A DNA stretch of 64,000 nucleotides from Siphonodentalium dalli (taxonomy: Eukaryota > Mollusca > Scaphopoda > Gadilida > Siphonodentaliidae): NCBI GenBank assembly GCA_032622095.1, contig CP136062.1, positions 153,756,875-153,820,874 of the forward strand. Direction: 5' to 3'. The notes under the pieces are model-generated. The model was not told where the DNA came from. It did not search any database and saw nothing but the letters and a program-made list of their open reading frames with translations. Below, piece after piece: positions 10,433 to 22,700 of the stretch; position 1 is the stretch's first letter; every line of letters starts with the position of its first letter. Both the position numbers and the translations under genes were made by a program.

Positions 10433-11747
10433 ATCTTGCAAAAGAAAAAATGTTTTTCCTCAGAAAAATTCCCTCATCTTTGAATTTTCAATGTGTCATC
10501 AGCACCATGCATACGGTACATGGCCTAAAAAATGTAATTTTTTGTTTGTAATCATTGAGTCCAGTGACTGGTAACAACATACAAAGACACTCTGATGCCG
10601 ACATAATATTGTTTTAGTCCCATATAACGATTAGCTCCATGTTCTTAACATTTGTAGTACACTAATGAAATAACGCAAAAATGTAAAGTCGTTTTTGTTT
10701 GAGGAGTTTTGTAGTCGAATTTTGGTTTTCTATGTATAGGCAAATGCACTTTATCAAGTGATTTAGCAAACACAAACATGGCAAATTCCAGTTATGTTTT
10801 CCAGATTGCCTGCATTTGTACAGTTATTGGAACCTGAGACCATATATAGACCCACTACATGGAGTTCAATGTGTTCTAAATGACAGATTCACGTAGAAAA
10901 GACTTTATATAAGGATTAATAGAGGACAAACATGAGGATATATTTCAATGTAGAAAAAAATTAGCATTACTCATTTTTTTCTGGGCCGACACCCCCCCCC
11001 CCCCCCCCCCAATTCTCATGGTATATTTTGAGTATTTTCATCTGGCTTATGATGGTCCATGTAATAGCACCATGGTGTTACTTAATTATAGCCATTTGCA
11101 GTACTAAATATGATGAAAAAATTTAATTGCTTCACTGATTGCAGTTTAAAATCTCACTGGTGCTATACTGTGAGCACCCACCTTGCTTACATGTATGTGA
11201 GAATAATTCACAAGCACCTGTATCTATGTTAGCACTATGTTATTCATGCAATGTATCACTTCCTGTTGATTAAATAAATGTTAATGATTTATAAATGGGG
11301 TGTTTTAAATTTAGATATGTCATGTTCTAATTTATCCTTTATTATAATAGACCCGGTTTAGCCTCACATACATGTGCAACTATGGTATCTCTATTGAGAT
11401 GCACTTGGTGACAAAAGTGATGTGATTTTACGGTACCAAACCTACAAGTTTATAGATAATAGCCCAGTGTGTAGGAAAACATGCAAACAATGTTCATTGG
11501 AATGAATGGACAAGCTGCAAAAATAGACTTCAATAAGCTCTTCCCACACAGGTTAATCCATTGTCACACTGCCTGCATAGTGTTGGTTGGTTGCTCATTC
11601 GGTTATTAGAAGATTGACTTATTCCTCCTTTCTCCAAGTTTCGTATGTTACACATTTGGAAAAAAACTTGAACTGATTTGACCGTGATGACTTCCGTTGG
11701 CAATGGGAACACATGTTACAAGTTACTACTATGTGTAGCTAAAGCTG
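10433..11747. other. Gene-free stretch with a second C homopolymer
   Basis: AT-rich, no coding frame with recognisable content and no repeat family identified. A C run occupies 10992-11010. Confidence 0.4.
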
Positions 11748-11756
11748 GCTATTATA

Positions 11757-13110
11757 TAGTCCAAGTCTTCTCGTACTAAAGCCGGCTAAGATATTGGGAT
11801 GGAGGTGCTGGTCTTTAGTCCGAGTTCGTCCCGTATAGTCTCTTATGACACGACTTACGCCCACGATCTGTGGCGGGAATCTGTGTTGTATTTTACTCGA
11901 TTTACCTAATAAATCATACATGATGCTATATACATCGGAAAGAGAGACATCTTATGGTCATAATGGTGTATAATAATCTAACTTTCATGTTACATTACGC
12001 ATAGAATATTCCGGTTGATTGTCACCAACATCGCTGTTTTTATATTTTGTTTACTTAACTGAAAGCCGAAGTCAGGTTCCGAAGAATTCCGGCATTGTCC
12101 GCTGGGTCATCTAGTTTCTGTTTCTATATATAGCGCGGGGTTTTCCGAACAAAATGGCGAAACCGATCGCCCCAAAGTCCAGTTTCCTATGTGCTTTGAG
12201 AACAATTCCCGCACTAAAAACTTAATGACATAATGGAGGATCAGAACGGTAGTTTTGTTGACAATTTTCGCAAGCAACTTGTCAAAATTGGAGCAAATTA
12301 GAAACTCTTATGTCTGACTTGCCATGCGTGTGATGTGCATTTTGATTTGTGTGTTGATAAAATAATCGGAGAACCGAATCACACAGTTTCGAAATATAGT
12401 TTCTTCCGTTTCAGTGGGACTTTTCAAACTTAAGGTTCAAAATGTATACAAATTTTGTTTGATTTTTTGTGTGCATAACAAGAGCAATATATTGCCCTGT
12501 TCGCTTAGTATATATCTTAATTTCGCGGAAGTCCACCAAATGTGGGTGAAATGTAGCACCATATAAGGCATATTATTTATTCTAATGCTCGTTGTGTTTA
12601 CACTGTTTTAAACTTTGAGAGGGTTATAATTCCTGTAATTTATTTAATGTATTACATTTATATCTCCAATGTTTAATTAATCTATTTATTTTTTATTTAT
12701 TGACACACATAATTACGATTACAATGGAGAATTCATCGTAATTTGCGTTGTTAGTCCAAAATCTACGGAATATTTTCAACGGAAAATGCCGAACACAGTT
12801 CGCGAGGTCAACTGAGTTTGCATACTTTAAAAAATTGTAAACATTGCGATAAATGTCTCTTTTCGCATTAAATTACAGCTTTCAATTCACAACTGATGTG
12901 GGTTTCAGATCAAATAGCATGTCTTCTGTTGAAAATATCCGTTTATTGTCGCAATTGTGATATTTTATTTCATATAATTGTGGTTTTATTTTGAGCGGGT
13001 CACTAACGCTTAAGTCGTGTCAGGAATGCATGGGCCTGGAACTCGGACTAAAGGACCGGCACCTCCATCCCAATATCTTAGCCGGCTTTAGTACGAGAAG
13101 ACTTGGACTA
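11757..13110. mobile_element. Mutator-like non-autonomous DNA transposon (9-bp target duplication)
   Basis: Exact 9-bp flanking duplication gctattata at 11748-11756 and 13111-13119. Terminal inverted repeats of about 85 bp begin TAGTCCAAGTCTTCTCGTAC and continue through taaagccggctaagatattg and ggatggaggtgc. Long terminal repeats with a 9-bp duplication are the hallmark of Mutator-like elements. The 1354-bp interior is AT-rich with no transposase frame. It carries two short ATGs (12153, 12233) that do not lead to anything recognisable. A relic of the same terminus lies at about 37010-37055. Confidence 0.82.
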
Positions 13111-13589
13111 GCTATTATATTGGAGAAATACAGGAAAATTCAAAGACTGGGACTGAAAGATTTTAAATTGGTAAAGAGCAATAAATCTGACAATTTATTT
13201 TTCCTTCTCACGTATACACACTGTAAATTTTCAATATATCAGCAACCAATACTAAGATTACATACCCATTCAACAATTTTGAAATTTAAAAAAGTGTAAA
13301 ATATAACTAAGAAATAGTGTTCATGCTTTTAAATTAAGATCCAATTTTTTCTAAATTCAAATTTCAATTGGCTTTATTAGAAATGGTACAATAACATTAT
13401 TATCATCATGTCTTCCATGATAAGTATACATGTTGCACATCTTCAAATATGCAAAAGAAATGTCTGAGCTTTTATTATAATTTCAATACTATTGATTACA
13501 TCATGATAAAGATGAACAGAGGTCTTTTGTGTAACTTGTCGTTTGAAATGTGGGAGATAATTAAAAACAAAAAATGTATTAAATATACA

Positions 13590-14013
13590 CAACCCTTGAA
13601 AATAGTGAGTCTGACATTTGCAGAATGAGGTCCCCAGAGGGTGAATTTAGTGACTACCCCACACAGAGAGCTAGAATCACTAAATGAACACTCTGGGGAC
13701 CTTATTTTGCTTAGGCCTTATCTATAGTCTCAAATTACATGTAACATTGTTTTTAGTTACTTTTTCCCTTCTGGGAAGTTTCTATATCCCCTAATTTGCA
13801 GAAGATAAAATGTATAATAAAGGTGAACATCACCAACTTCAACTGGGGAACTTCAATCTATTCCTAGTCTTCCATAGCACTTGAGGCCTCAGCAGAATGA
13901 GGTTCTCACAGGGTCAATTTGATGACACTAGCCTGCCATGCAGGATAGCGTCACTAAATTCACTGCCTGGGGACGTCATTCTGCAAATGACAGACACACT
14001 ATTTCAAGGGTTG
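13590..14013. mobile_element. Family C hAT-like MITE, copy 1 (long form)
   Basis: Left end caacccttgaaaatagtgag and right end cacactatttcaagggttg form a terminal inverted repeat of about 110 bp that includes gcagaatgaggtccccagag and its complement. Each arm is itself palindromic (gggtgaatttagtga...tcactaaat). A spacer of about 200 bp separates the arms. The 8-bp flanks are only partly alike. Confidence 0.7.
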
Positions 14014-14294
14014 AATTTGTAAAAATATAACAATTTCTCTCTTGGTCAACCAAGACCCAAGTTTAGACTCTAGAATACACACACCTTCAGTGATCTGTGA
14101 ATGATCAGCAGAATAAACATAAATTAATGTGACAACGATAGCATTCAGAATGTTACATTATGACTCAAAATGTTGATATTTGATAGGAAAATATATTGAT
14201 AGAGGGTTAGCACCAAGTTTCCACAAATATATAGCGTGCATAATTATATAATATGGCCTTGAAGATAATTATTTCAAACCCTGTCACTTTTAAG

Positions 14295-14300
14295 TTTATT
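14295..14300 (-). promoter_or_regulatory. Polyadenylation signal AATAAA for the small ORF
   Basis: AATAAA on the minus strand, 33 bases beyond the stop codon of the 38-residue ORF at 14333-14449. The spacing fits a short 3' UTR, but this hexamer is also common by chance in AT-rich DNA. Confidence 0.35.
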
Positions 14301-14332
14301 ATTAAATTATTAAATAAATCAACAGAAACTGT

Positions 14333-14449
14333 CTAAAGAGCACGTTTGATATCAGCTTCCATGTCATAAACTGAAATTCCCTTTCCACAAAATTTCCCAA
14401 ATTCTCCAGGTAAGTTCCATTTGGTTGAGGAGTGTTCAGACAAGTCCAT
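14333..14449 (-). CDS. Candidate small protein or terminal exon, 38 residues, unrecognised
   Basis: ATG at 14449 to TAG at 14333-14335. The peptide is well mixed (starts MDLSEHSSTKWNLPGEFG, ends MEADIKRAL), with aromatic, charged and Gly residues at gene-like frequencies, unlike the AT-driven frames around it. The frame stays open a few codons upstream to near a possible acceptor (cacagtgtag), so this may be the last exon of a gene. A plausible upstream start lies at about 14697 on the minus strand (aaaagATGGCGGCTGTG), but I could not fit a donor and acceptor in phase. I know of no match. Confidence 0.4.
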   Translation of the reverse strand: MDLSEHSSTKWNLPGEFGKFCGKGISVYDMEADIKRAL

Positions 14450-15320
14450 TGTGTTGGTCCCTACACTGTGTTGACACGATCACACAGCTGCACGCACATT
14501 GCACTATAACGCAGAGCTTCCGATTAATAATTGCATCTAATAAGATCGATATTGGAATAAATGCAATAATGCAAATCAATCTATATGTAATAAATTAATT
14601 GTACGATAATGTCAAACGTGTCAAATCCAAACAATTAACAATTTATTGACACAAATAATAGGCAATTTTCCTTCACTTCGAACACAGCCGCCATCTTTTA
14701 TAGATTGAAAACAAGAAACATCATGACGCATGCCATATAAGGTAACGGATGCATCGCCGCTGTCTGAACGCCTTGGTTTTGTCGTCTATAATCAAATTTC
14801 AATGCGACATACTCATCTGAACATTACGTTACTTATCAACTTGCAGTTTCACTGGATTGCCAGAATTGTAACTACTCTGTTGTTATGCATAAATGTGTAT
14901 CATAGACAATCTGTTGACAATGTGTTCCATTCAAAATGTGTTCAGCCATCAGCCGCCAATGCTGGTGAATGGAAAACTAAAGGTATGACTTCTCGACCAT
15001 CAGAACATGCATATTGGAGACAAATATTCAACAATTATGACATGAGAAAGCTTCAGTTATAATGAATAGACTAATCTGAGCACTGCTTCAGTGTTCATAA
15101 TGTTTTTGAATAAATTGTCATTAGGTATTGAAAAGGTCATGTTACCATCAGAGTAGCATATTGAGCTGACCATTAAATGAGGTCCAAATTAACAGGCACA
15201 AATCTTATATGATGTAATCAGGAACACAGCTCAAAGAAGGTCAAGGTTATCCTGCAGAAGGTCATGGCTATCCACCAGCAGATTGCCACTCCAGTTTCTT
15301 TCAGTCTAATCAACCAGAGA
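14450..15320. other. Flank with possible minus-strand start near 14697
   Basis: A strong translation-start context ATGGCGGCTGTGTTCGAAG lies on the minus strand at about 14697, followed by a stop 19 codons on unless spliced. A plus-strand frame at 14730-15062 lacks domain features. No repeat family identified. Confidence 0.3.
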
Positions 15321-15565
15321 CCTAATAGTGTCTGTCATTTGCAGAATGAGGTCCGCAGAGGGTGAATTTAGTGACATTATTATGCACAGCTGGCTAGCAT
15401 CACCAAATTCACCATCTGGGGACCTCATTCTGCATAGGCCTTAACTGTTATGGGAGACCTAGGATCAGATTGAAGTTCCCCAGTTGATGTTGGTGATGTT
15501 CAACCATTAGTCACCTCAGTTACACATGTTATCTTCTGCAAATTAGGGGATATTGAAACTTCCCA

Positions 15566-16095
15566 TTCTCTTTGAAAAGCCGACAAAAATCCTAACGGAT
15601 GTAAGTCTCTAAATCTCTCTATTAAAATGAGTTTCTGTATTGAAGGGATTCTCTCCATTTCATTAGAGAGTGGCGCAGACTAAGAGCGATTTCATTGGTT
15701 TATGTCATAACAGATCACTTCACAGATCAGAGGGCAATGACGTGTTGACAATTTCCCCCATGCATTGTCAAACTCAACTATTGTTGGAAAACTGAATACA
15801 TGCGATATATCCATAATTCATTATACTCATTGCAATATAGGAGACATAATCTTCGAGTTTTTATCAGTCAATGATATTCATGACTGATTATTCTTTCGCA
15901 TCATGGTTGTATTTCTAACTATTTCTAAATACTACGATTCTCACAAACATTTCCTATGCCAGGAGAGCACTCCATACTTGGAAATGGTGTATTATGTCAT
16001 GTTGGGAATGCTGCGTCATTGTAGAAATGAAATATAATGGACAAATTTCGAGACGTACATCCGTTAGGATTTTCGTCGGCTTTTCAAAGAGACTG
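15566..16095. mobile_element. Inverted-repeat element with 11-bp flanking duplication, inserted in family C
   Basis: Flanked by gaaacttccca at 15555-15565 and 16096-16106. Terminal inverted repeats include tctctttgaaaagccgac and cctaacggatgta with their complements. The 530-bp interior has no coding frame. An 11-bp duplication with these ends fits a Mutator-like or unclassified element. Removing it restores the contiguous family C spacer. Confidence 0.7.
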
Positions 16096-16430
16096 GAAAC
16101 TTCCCAGAAGGGAAAGAGTCATTCAAAAAATATTAATCTGAGACCATAGATGCTTCCCAGAAGATGAAGCCAAAGAAGAATGAGGTCCACAGAGGGTGAA
16201 TTTGGTGATGCTAGCCTGCTGTGAAGGGAACCTCATTCTGCAAATTAGGGGATTTTCGTCGGCTTTTCAAAGAGACTGGAAACTTCCCAGAAGGGAAAAA
16301 GTCATTAAAAACAATGTTAATCTGAGACCATAGATGCTTCCCAGAAGATGAAACCAAAGAAGAATGAGGTCTCCAGAGGGTGAATTTGGTGATGCTAGCC
16401 CACTGTGCGGGATATAATCACAAAAGTCAC
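16073..16430. repeat. Tandem duplication of about 181 bp
   Basis: The block beginning gattttcgtcggcttttcaa occurs at about 16071 and again at about 16252. It carries along the end of the inserted element and the right arm of family C, so the duplication arose after the insertion. Confidence 0.75.
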
Positions 16431-16510
16431 CATCTGGGGACCTCATTCTGCAAATGACAGACACACTATTTGCAGGTTTGTGGCTGAGACCTCGGTCAGC
16501 AGCTTTAGAA

Positions 16511-16747
16511 TCACCCAGACATCTCAGTCAATAGTTTTATGTGTGTCTGTGAATTATCTGGAGTTAAGTCTATCAGTCTGTTACTGGAGGCAGCTAAGTC
16601 TGTTATTGAGACACGTCCACATTGACGAATATATTTTGAGATTGCTTCTAACTCCTCCATTTTGATGTATATGAATTTTCCTCGATCGTCTATCACTCCC
16701 GTTAACTGTCCGTCAGCCTCTAGGTCCTGCACTCTCTGTATCACATC
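16511..16747 (-). CDS. DDRGK1: DDRGK1 exon 8 (DDRGK motif, stop)
   Basis: 237 nt including TGA 16511-16513. Acceptor tcttctactgaag. Contains [12 protein letters not shown] with Lys248, then the last helices of the winged-helix domain. The tail after RLIDL differs from vertebrates. A TTAA element (F1) ends 28 bases upstream of the splice acceptor, and a family C element begins about 40 bases past the stop. Confidence 0.96.
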   Translation of the reverse strand, partial: DVIQRVQDLEADGQLTGVIDDRGKFIYIKMEELEAISKYIRQCGRVSITDLAASSNRLIDLTPDNSQTHIKLLTEMSG

Positions 16748-19700
16748 CTTCAGTAGAAGATAGGAAATATGTTAAAGGGGTACTGTACTCAAATGTTGTT
16801 GGTTTCCATATTCTCTGCTTCGTAGAATAAGGTCACCACTTTTCCATTATTTGACTGTCTGGTGAGTACAGATGGCAGATAAGCCGGAATGCAAAAATAG
16901 AACACTCGTCATCAAGATTGTTTTGTACAGTTTTCAGGTAAATAATTTTATTGTATTGTCGGTGAGTGGTTTGAGTTGATGCCCTGTAACAACACAATGT
17001 TTTACATGATGTGTGCCACACATTGACCAATCCACTATCTGTCAATCAATTTTATTAAGTCCTGTACATGGAAAATAGTAACTTAGTTTATTGCTGTTAA
17101 AGGGAGATTGTACGAAAATCCAGCCATTTATGGGGCCACACGCTACTATACTTAACAGAAAATATCCAATAAAAGAATTAATGAGTCAAGAATGAGAGTT
17201 AAATACACTCAAATACACAAAGAACCACATTTTACAACTGATAATTAGATTTTTTTTTATTTAAGAAAAAAGTATCATAACTCTGCCGCTTTGGGAGACC
17301 ATCGACCCCAACATTTGGCTGCTGGTCATGACGCCCCAGGTTCGAGAACCTCCGCAGCCGACTCCGCCTCAGGGTCGTACATCCGGGCGAGCGGACAATT
17401 TGCCCACTCGACCGGGTCGTCCCAATGCCATCCAATCGGATAGAAAATGTTTGAGTTATCGCATTACACGTAAAGTGTCTACGGACAGACAGACAGACAG
17501 ACGGACGAACGACGAGTGGTCAATCCGGACAACGACACTATGTTTACCATACTACGGTATGGGTAATCATAAAAATCTGTAAAAGGCTTAAGCCATTATC
17601 ATTATAATTATCTTGTTGTTTTAAATTGCTCAGAGAAAATTCTGTGTATTTTCCACACATCCCTAACTCAAATTCATTCATTTGTTGCACATTTTCTGTT
17701 AAATAGAGTAGGAGATGGCCCCATAAATAGCTGGATTTAAGTACAGTGTCACTTTAAACTGAATATTTAGAGAAGACATCTTCGACTCAAATTAAAATGG
17801 GTGTATAATATTTTTTTTAATTTTGTACCGATGCATGATAATGATATAGATATGATTCTCTTATTTTGACATGATTTTATATTTTAACCGCTGCTATAAG
17901 CACATGTGATATAAGTAATTTGTGGTCAACTGAAGGAAAGGAAATTTTTAAAGCAAAACTGCCAACATGAGAGCCCATATAGACAACACACAATTATGGA
18001 TGACCAGATTTGCCATTACCACTAACTATCCAGGTGTTCAATGTACTACTACATACCACATATATATTACAAGCATTTCAATAGTAAATACTCCTGACAA
18101 TATAAAGCCAACAATCATATAAGACACCAACTTCAATGACATTCAATGTGAGGCTATTCAAATTGCCTTGTGTGTTTATTATCTATGTGTGCCAATAGAG
18201 ACCAATCAATTATTTCTGGGTGGGTTCTTAGTGATCATGGACCTGATGCCTGTTACGTGGATATACATTTACTATGTGTTCAGAGTTATAATTTATATCA
18301 AACACCGAAAGTATTGAACTAATGTATAATTAAAGTCAAATATGGTGACACTGATAAGGGATAACTAATTTTGGCATTTATGGAAATTGGATGGTTGGAG
18401 GGTTTTCAAGGTCAGCAAATTAATAATGAGAAAGGTAGCTTAACCCTTTACCCAACAAAACGGCCAAAAACGCCCAAATAAAGCTTCAACAGCCTAAAAT
18501 ATCTTCGGTCTGTCTCAGTAACACCATACAAATATGGATATCATTGGAACTGGTTCATTGACCACATTGTGATGGTTACAGTTATGCCCTGTGCCAATGC
18601 ATTCTCTTATATATGCGAGTCGACCATAGGTCGCCTCACATATATAAGAGAATGCATTGGCCTAAAAAATTCTTTTTTTTAACACTTTTTACCATTTTTT
18701 CTTACATTCTTTAACAATTTTATAATTTTTTCTTACATTTTTAAACAATTTTTATAATATTTTTCTACATTCTTTGACAATTTTATCATTTTTAATATGT
18801 GTTAAGCCAATGCATTCTCTTATATATGCGAGGCGACCTATGGTCGACTCGCATATATAAGAGAATGCATTGGCACAGGTCCGTTCTGTTGGGTAAAGGC
18901 TTAATGTGTATGCTGACAGCCATTTAATAAATTAGGACCATGTTAGCTAACTACTTCTATAATAAAGAAGATTATATAAAGAAGAGGCTGGTCATGATTG
19001 GCGAATGTGATACCCATGCCTCCAAACACAGCATCTTGACAAGAATCGAGGATATACATCTGTTTACAAAAGGTGAAGATATTGGAGGAGTTTTTCATGA
19101 GTTGTAATCAATAATAATATGGATGACTGAAAAAGGGGTGAACAAATATTGACACACCAGCTGAAACAGCAGTCTGGGTGAACGTCGACTCTGTATTTGA
19201 AATATAGAGTCTGGAGCTAATGTCGCGAAAACCATTTCTATTCAGCGAAGAGCTTCCCCAAAATGACGTCACGGATTTAAAAAAATACATCGATGATTGA
19301 CAGGTGTCCCCACGTGTTATCTGTTGTGCTTCCCAATAACAATGGCCCGTGTCGCGACATAAACTGACAGAAGATAATATTTGTCGTGTGTGCGACTATT
19401 CTTTTTCGGGAGATGAACTCGCTGCATCAACCGGAAAGCTGCATCCGAGAGCAAAAAATAAGGTCGTCATCAAAAATGATGCTTTAGAACTATTTAAAAG
19501 CATAAAATTAAGTCATTTCCTCGGTGTTTAACTTTCAGATGACTTTTTTACGACAAATAATTTGATTTGCAAACCATGTTACAATAAAGTAAATCAAATA
19601 CACGGACATGAGTGAGTTCTATTTATATTTATGGGAGGCCAAGTTGGTACCATGCGCAGGCCTATCTATCAGGTCTAGCACATCCTTCAAATTAATCCGA

Positions 19701-22700
19701 ATCGTACCGAATATATAATTTCGAAGCCATTTTTTCTGTCTGTTGTATTTGCAAGCATCGCTTTCGATCGGAGAAATGCCGACTCTGTTACTATATTTAG
19801 AGGTGACATTATGGGAGTCTCCGCCCACTAACACTTGTTTATTAACCCATGCGGTTTCATTGGACGGAAAATAATGTACGCAATCAATCAGATTACGGAA
19901 TCCCGAGGACTTGGAAATGAGATAGCGATGTTATCCGTCAGACCTAATATTCAATGTTGTAATGAATATTTAGGTATGAGTTTACTCAGACTGCTGAAAC
20001 AGGTTCCCTTCGTGAGCCTTTAATCGGTGTCGGAGGGGCCTGTGGCCCCTTTGTGTGTTAGGGGCCTTTTTGAATTTATTTAATTAAACTTGTTTAAATC
20101 AAAATTATGAAAAACTAATGCTGTTACATGTACAACATACGCCAGTGTATCCCGAGTCACCGCACCTAATTTGGTTGAAATCAGTCCAGGGGTCTGGGAG
20201 AAAAATCCGAACAGAGAGACATATAGACAGACAAGACAGATCATACTGTTTTATATAGATTAGGCTAAATTAGACCATGATCTATAGAAATATGTAATAA
20301 GAAATTCTTGTAGATCATCACAAGAAATTTGGTTGGTATACATTATCATGTAATAGTTGGCAGGCTGGAAAAGGGGTCAATAAACGCTAAAGCGATTGAA
20401 AAATCCATATCAAATTTGAACATAAACATACATATTTTAATAAGAGAAATTTTATATACGCGCAAAAACATTATTTAGGAAAATCATAAATGTTCATAAA
20501 GAATATTGTGGCCAGCATAAAAGCTCTTTAATTCTTTTAGTCCATATCTGACACAAATTGTTTTATGAATGCACCCAACCAGAACTCCTAGCAATGGTTG
20601 GTGGAAAGAATAAACTTTACCTGTGTTTTTATTTTGAAGTGTGCAGCTAAATCTTCTAGCATAACCACTTTCATCTCCTAAAATGACAATTGATAATTAT
20701 ATGTAAACTGGATACTTTAGTCAGAATACTTTATTATATTAAGAGGTTGCTGTCGGACAAGGTCACCAAATGAAGGCTGCTTAAATACATGGGAAAAAAA
20801 ATAATTTGGGACAGAAACTGTTTCACAAATAATGGCCATAACTCCGACAAAATTCATCAGTTGAGAACCAGATTCAAGCTTGACCTGTGTAATCATGTGA
20901 GTAGTCCACATACTAAAATTTTTCTGATTGGACAACTGCAAACAAATTCATGATCCAAATATCAAAATAATCAGTGAATTCTGAGTATAAGAGTGAGGTG
21001 TTCACGCTGGACCAAATGTTTTTTTGGCCAATTCTGATTATTTTTAGCCAAATTAAAAAAACTTTGGCTAAATTAGATCCTCATTTTCTGGGCTCACAAT
21101 TAATGACTACATTTCATTTTAACATCTAACATTCTATATGATTATAATAACATAATTCAGCTTAACCAAATGAAATAACTATGTCACAGGCATCGTGTTC
21201 GTCAACTAATGAGCTGTCACCGCTATATTCACCAAGATAAAAAAAACTTATTATAGTGAGGTGATAGGATGTGAAGCCAGGTTATTCTTCTTATTAAGCC
21301 CTAGAAACAGTTTAAAACACCTTACGTAACTGACATGCCATCGAGTAGAGGTGCTCGCTGGTACATCCAATTTCGTTGTACCACACAATTATGGGACAAT
21401 GCATTTACGTATTTTATCTGACATATCGCCGAAAAAGTCAGTCACTTTTATTGTCTATGCTGGGTGTTATGAGGTAGCATTCTGTAGCTTGTGTTTGTTA
21501 TCCATTGTATAATTTTGTTTATGATGGATACTATTGAAATTGGTCTATTTATTGGACATTACAAAACAAATCCATCTCTTTCATACTCAACAGATTATAT
21601 GCAAGAAATGGATAAATTTGACTATTTCAGCCATAATTAGTACAAAATACACTAATATGCTCTATGAATGATGCAAATAACATGGTAATTATAATAAAAA
21701 TGAGTTTATGACTCGAGTTCATTCATTTGTTGCATATATTATGTTGAGCATAGTAAGAGATGGTCCCATAAATGCACGGATTTAGTGTACATTACCCCTT
21801 TAACTAAATGTGTATAAAAATAAAAAAACACTAATTAGCTGTCACAGAGTGGTTGCAATTTTCTTAATGTCCACCAGTCAGCGTTCAATCAACGCTCCCA
21901 TTACAAAATCAATTTGGGTTTAATTGTGAGTATTTGTAACTGACAAAATTCAACGGACCAAACGCAAATTGATCTCTAATTTCCTGAGTAAACCATTTAT
22001 ATCAATTTGGTAACAATAAGTTCTAATTCACATCTGGGGAGTGTATTGTCATATCCAGGAGCAAGATGTAGATAGTCAGAATTTATCATTTGATTCTGTC
22101 AACTGTTTATTCGTGTTGGTCACAGATTTACCTTACATAATTCATTCATACTTACTTTTATATAGTTTATAAATTCTTGCAGTAAAGATTCACTCTGAAA
22201 TAAACAAAACAATAAATAAATCCAGTGTCAATAGAATGAAACCTACCACTTCAAAGCAAACTACTAGTAACATTAACTTTCTGGTATGAAACTAAACTAT
22301 ATTCCAAGTACACCAAGGACTGTGACTCAGGAACAGAGACAGGCAATCAGCTTATCAAATAAAGGGCCTAATTCTTTTAACTTTAAAATGGGTGGACTTT
22401 ACAGGCACCGGTGGCCTTGGTTGTAGGTAATAATTTAAAACTAAAAGTTACAAAATTATGAAAATTTCCTCAAGAATATACCAATAGTACAGTATAATGA
22501 TAGTATGAATGTGATATTATCCACAGAACACACTGAGTGAGCCGACTGTTTGTTTATATACAGCACGTAGGCAAAACACTCAACACCATGGCAATTTTTT
22601 TGGGAGTTCACGGTGACCCAGGACTCCTTCTGAACTTTTATTTATCTGTTGTCTGCTTTTATCTCCTTAAAATCTCTCCAAATGAATAATATACCATTCC

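Larger units (their letters stand above)
15321..16470. mobile_element. Family C hAT-like MITE cluster, copies 2 and 3, split by another element
   Basis: The left arm begins at aatagtgtctgtcatttgc (15321-15345) and runs through gcagaatgaggtccgcagag to the interior spacer, which is interrupted at 15566 by a different element. After 16096 the spacer resumes and leads to a right arm that is present twice (16073-16251 and 16254-16430). The right end is gcaaatgacagacacactat at about 16451-16470, only 40 bases from the DDRGK1 stop codon, so it most likely lies in that gene's 3' UTR. Confidence 0.7.
16776..17840. mobile_element. TTAA element family F, copy 1, split by family D
   Basis: TTAA 16772-16775 then aggggtactgtactcaaatg, matching the intact copy at 57262. 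The left part continues with ttgttggtttccatattctc and cggaatgcaaaaata. After the family D insertion (17101-17753) it resumes with acatcttcgactcaaatta, also present in copy 2 at about 57750. The right terminus is degraded. Confidence 0.7.

Noticed and set aside
12153-12300. Two short ATG frames (MAKPIAPK..., MEDQNGSF...)
   Set aside because: 22-23 codons each, inside the Mutator-like element, without splice or polyadenylation context.
13590-13600. 8-bp target duplication for family C copy 1
   Set aside because: aatataca and aatttgta agree at only five positions.
14730-15062. 110-codon plus-strand frame
   Set aside because: Composition is that of random AT-rich DNA; no domain, no splice sites that fit, and it opposes the better minus-strand candidate.
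16267-16464. 65-codon frame beside DDRGK1 exon 8
   Set aside because: Produced by the palindromic arms of family C.
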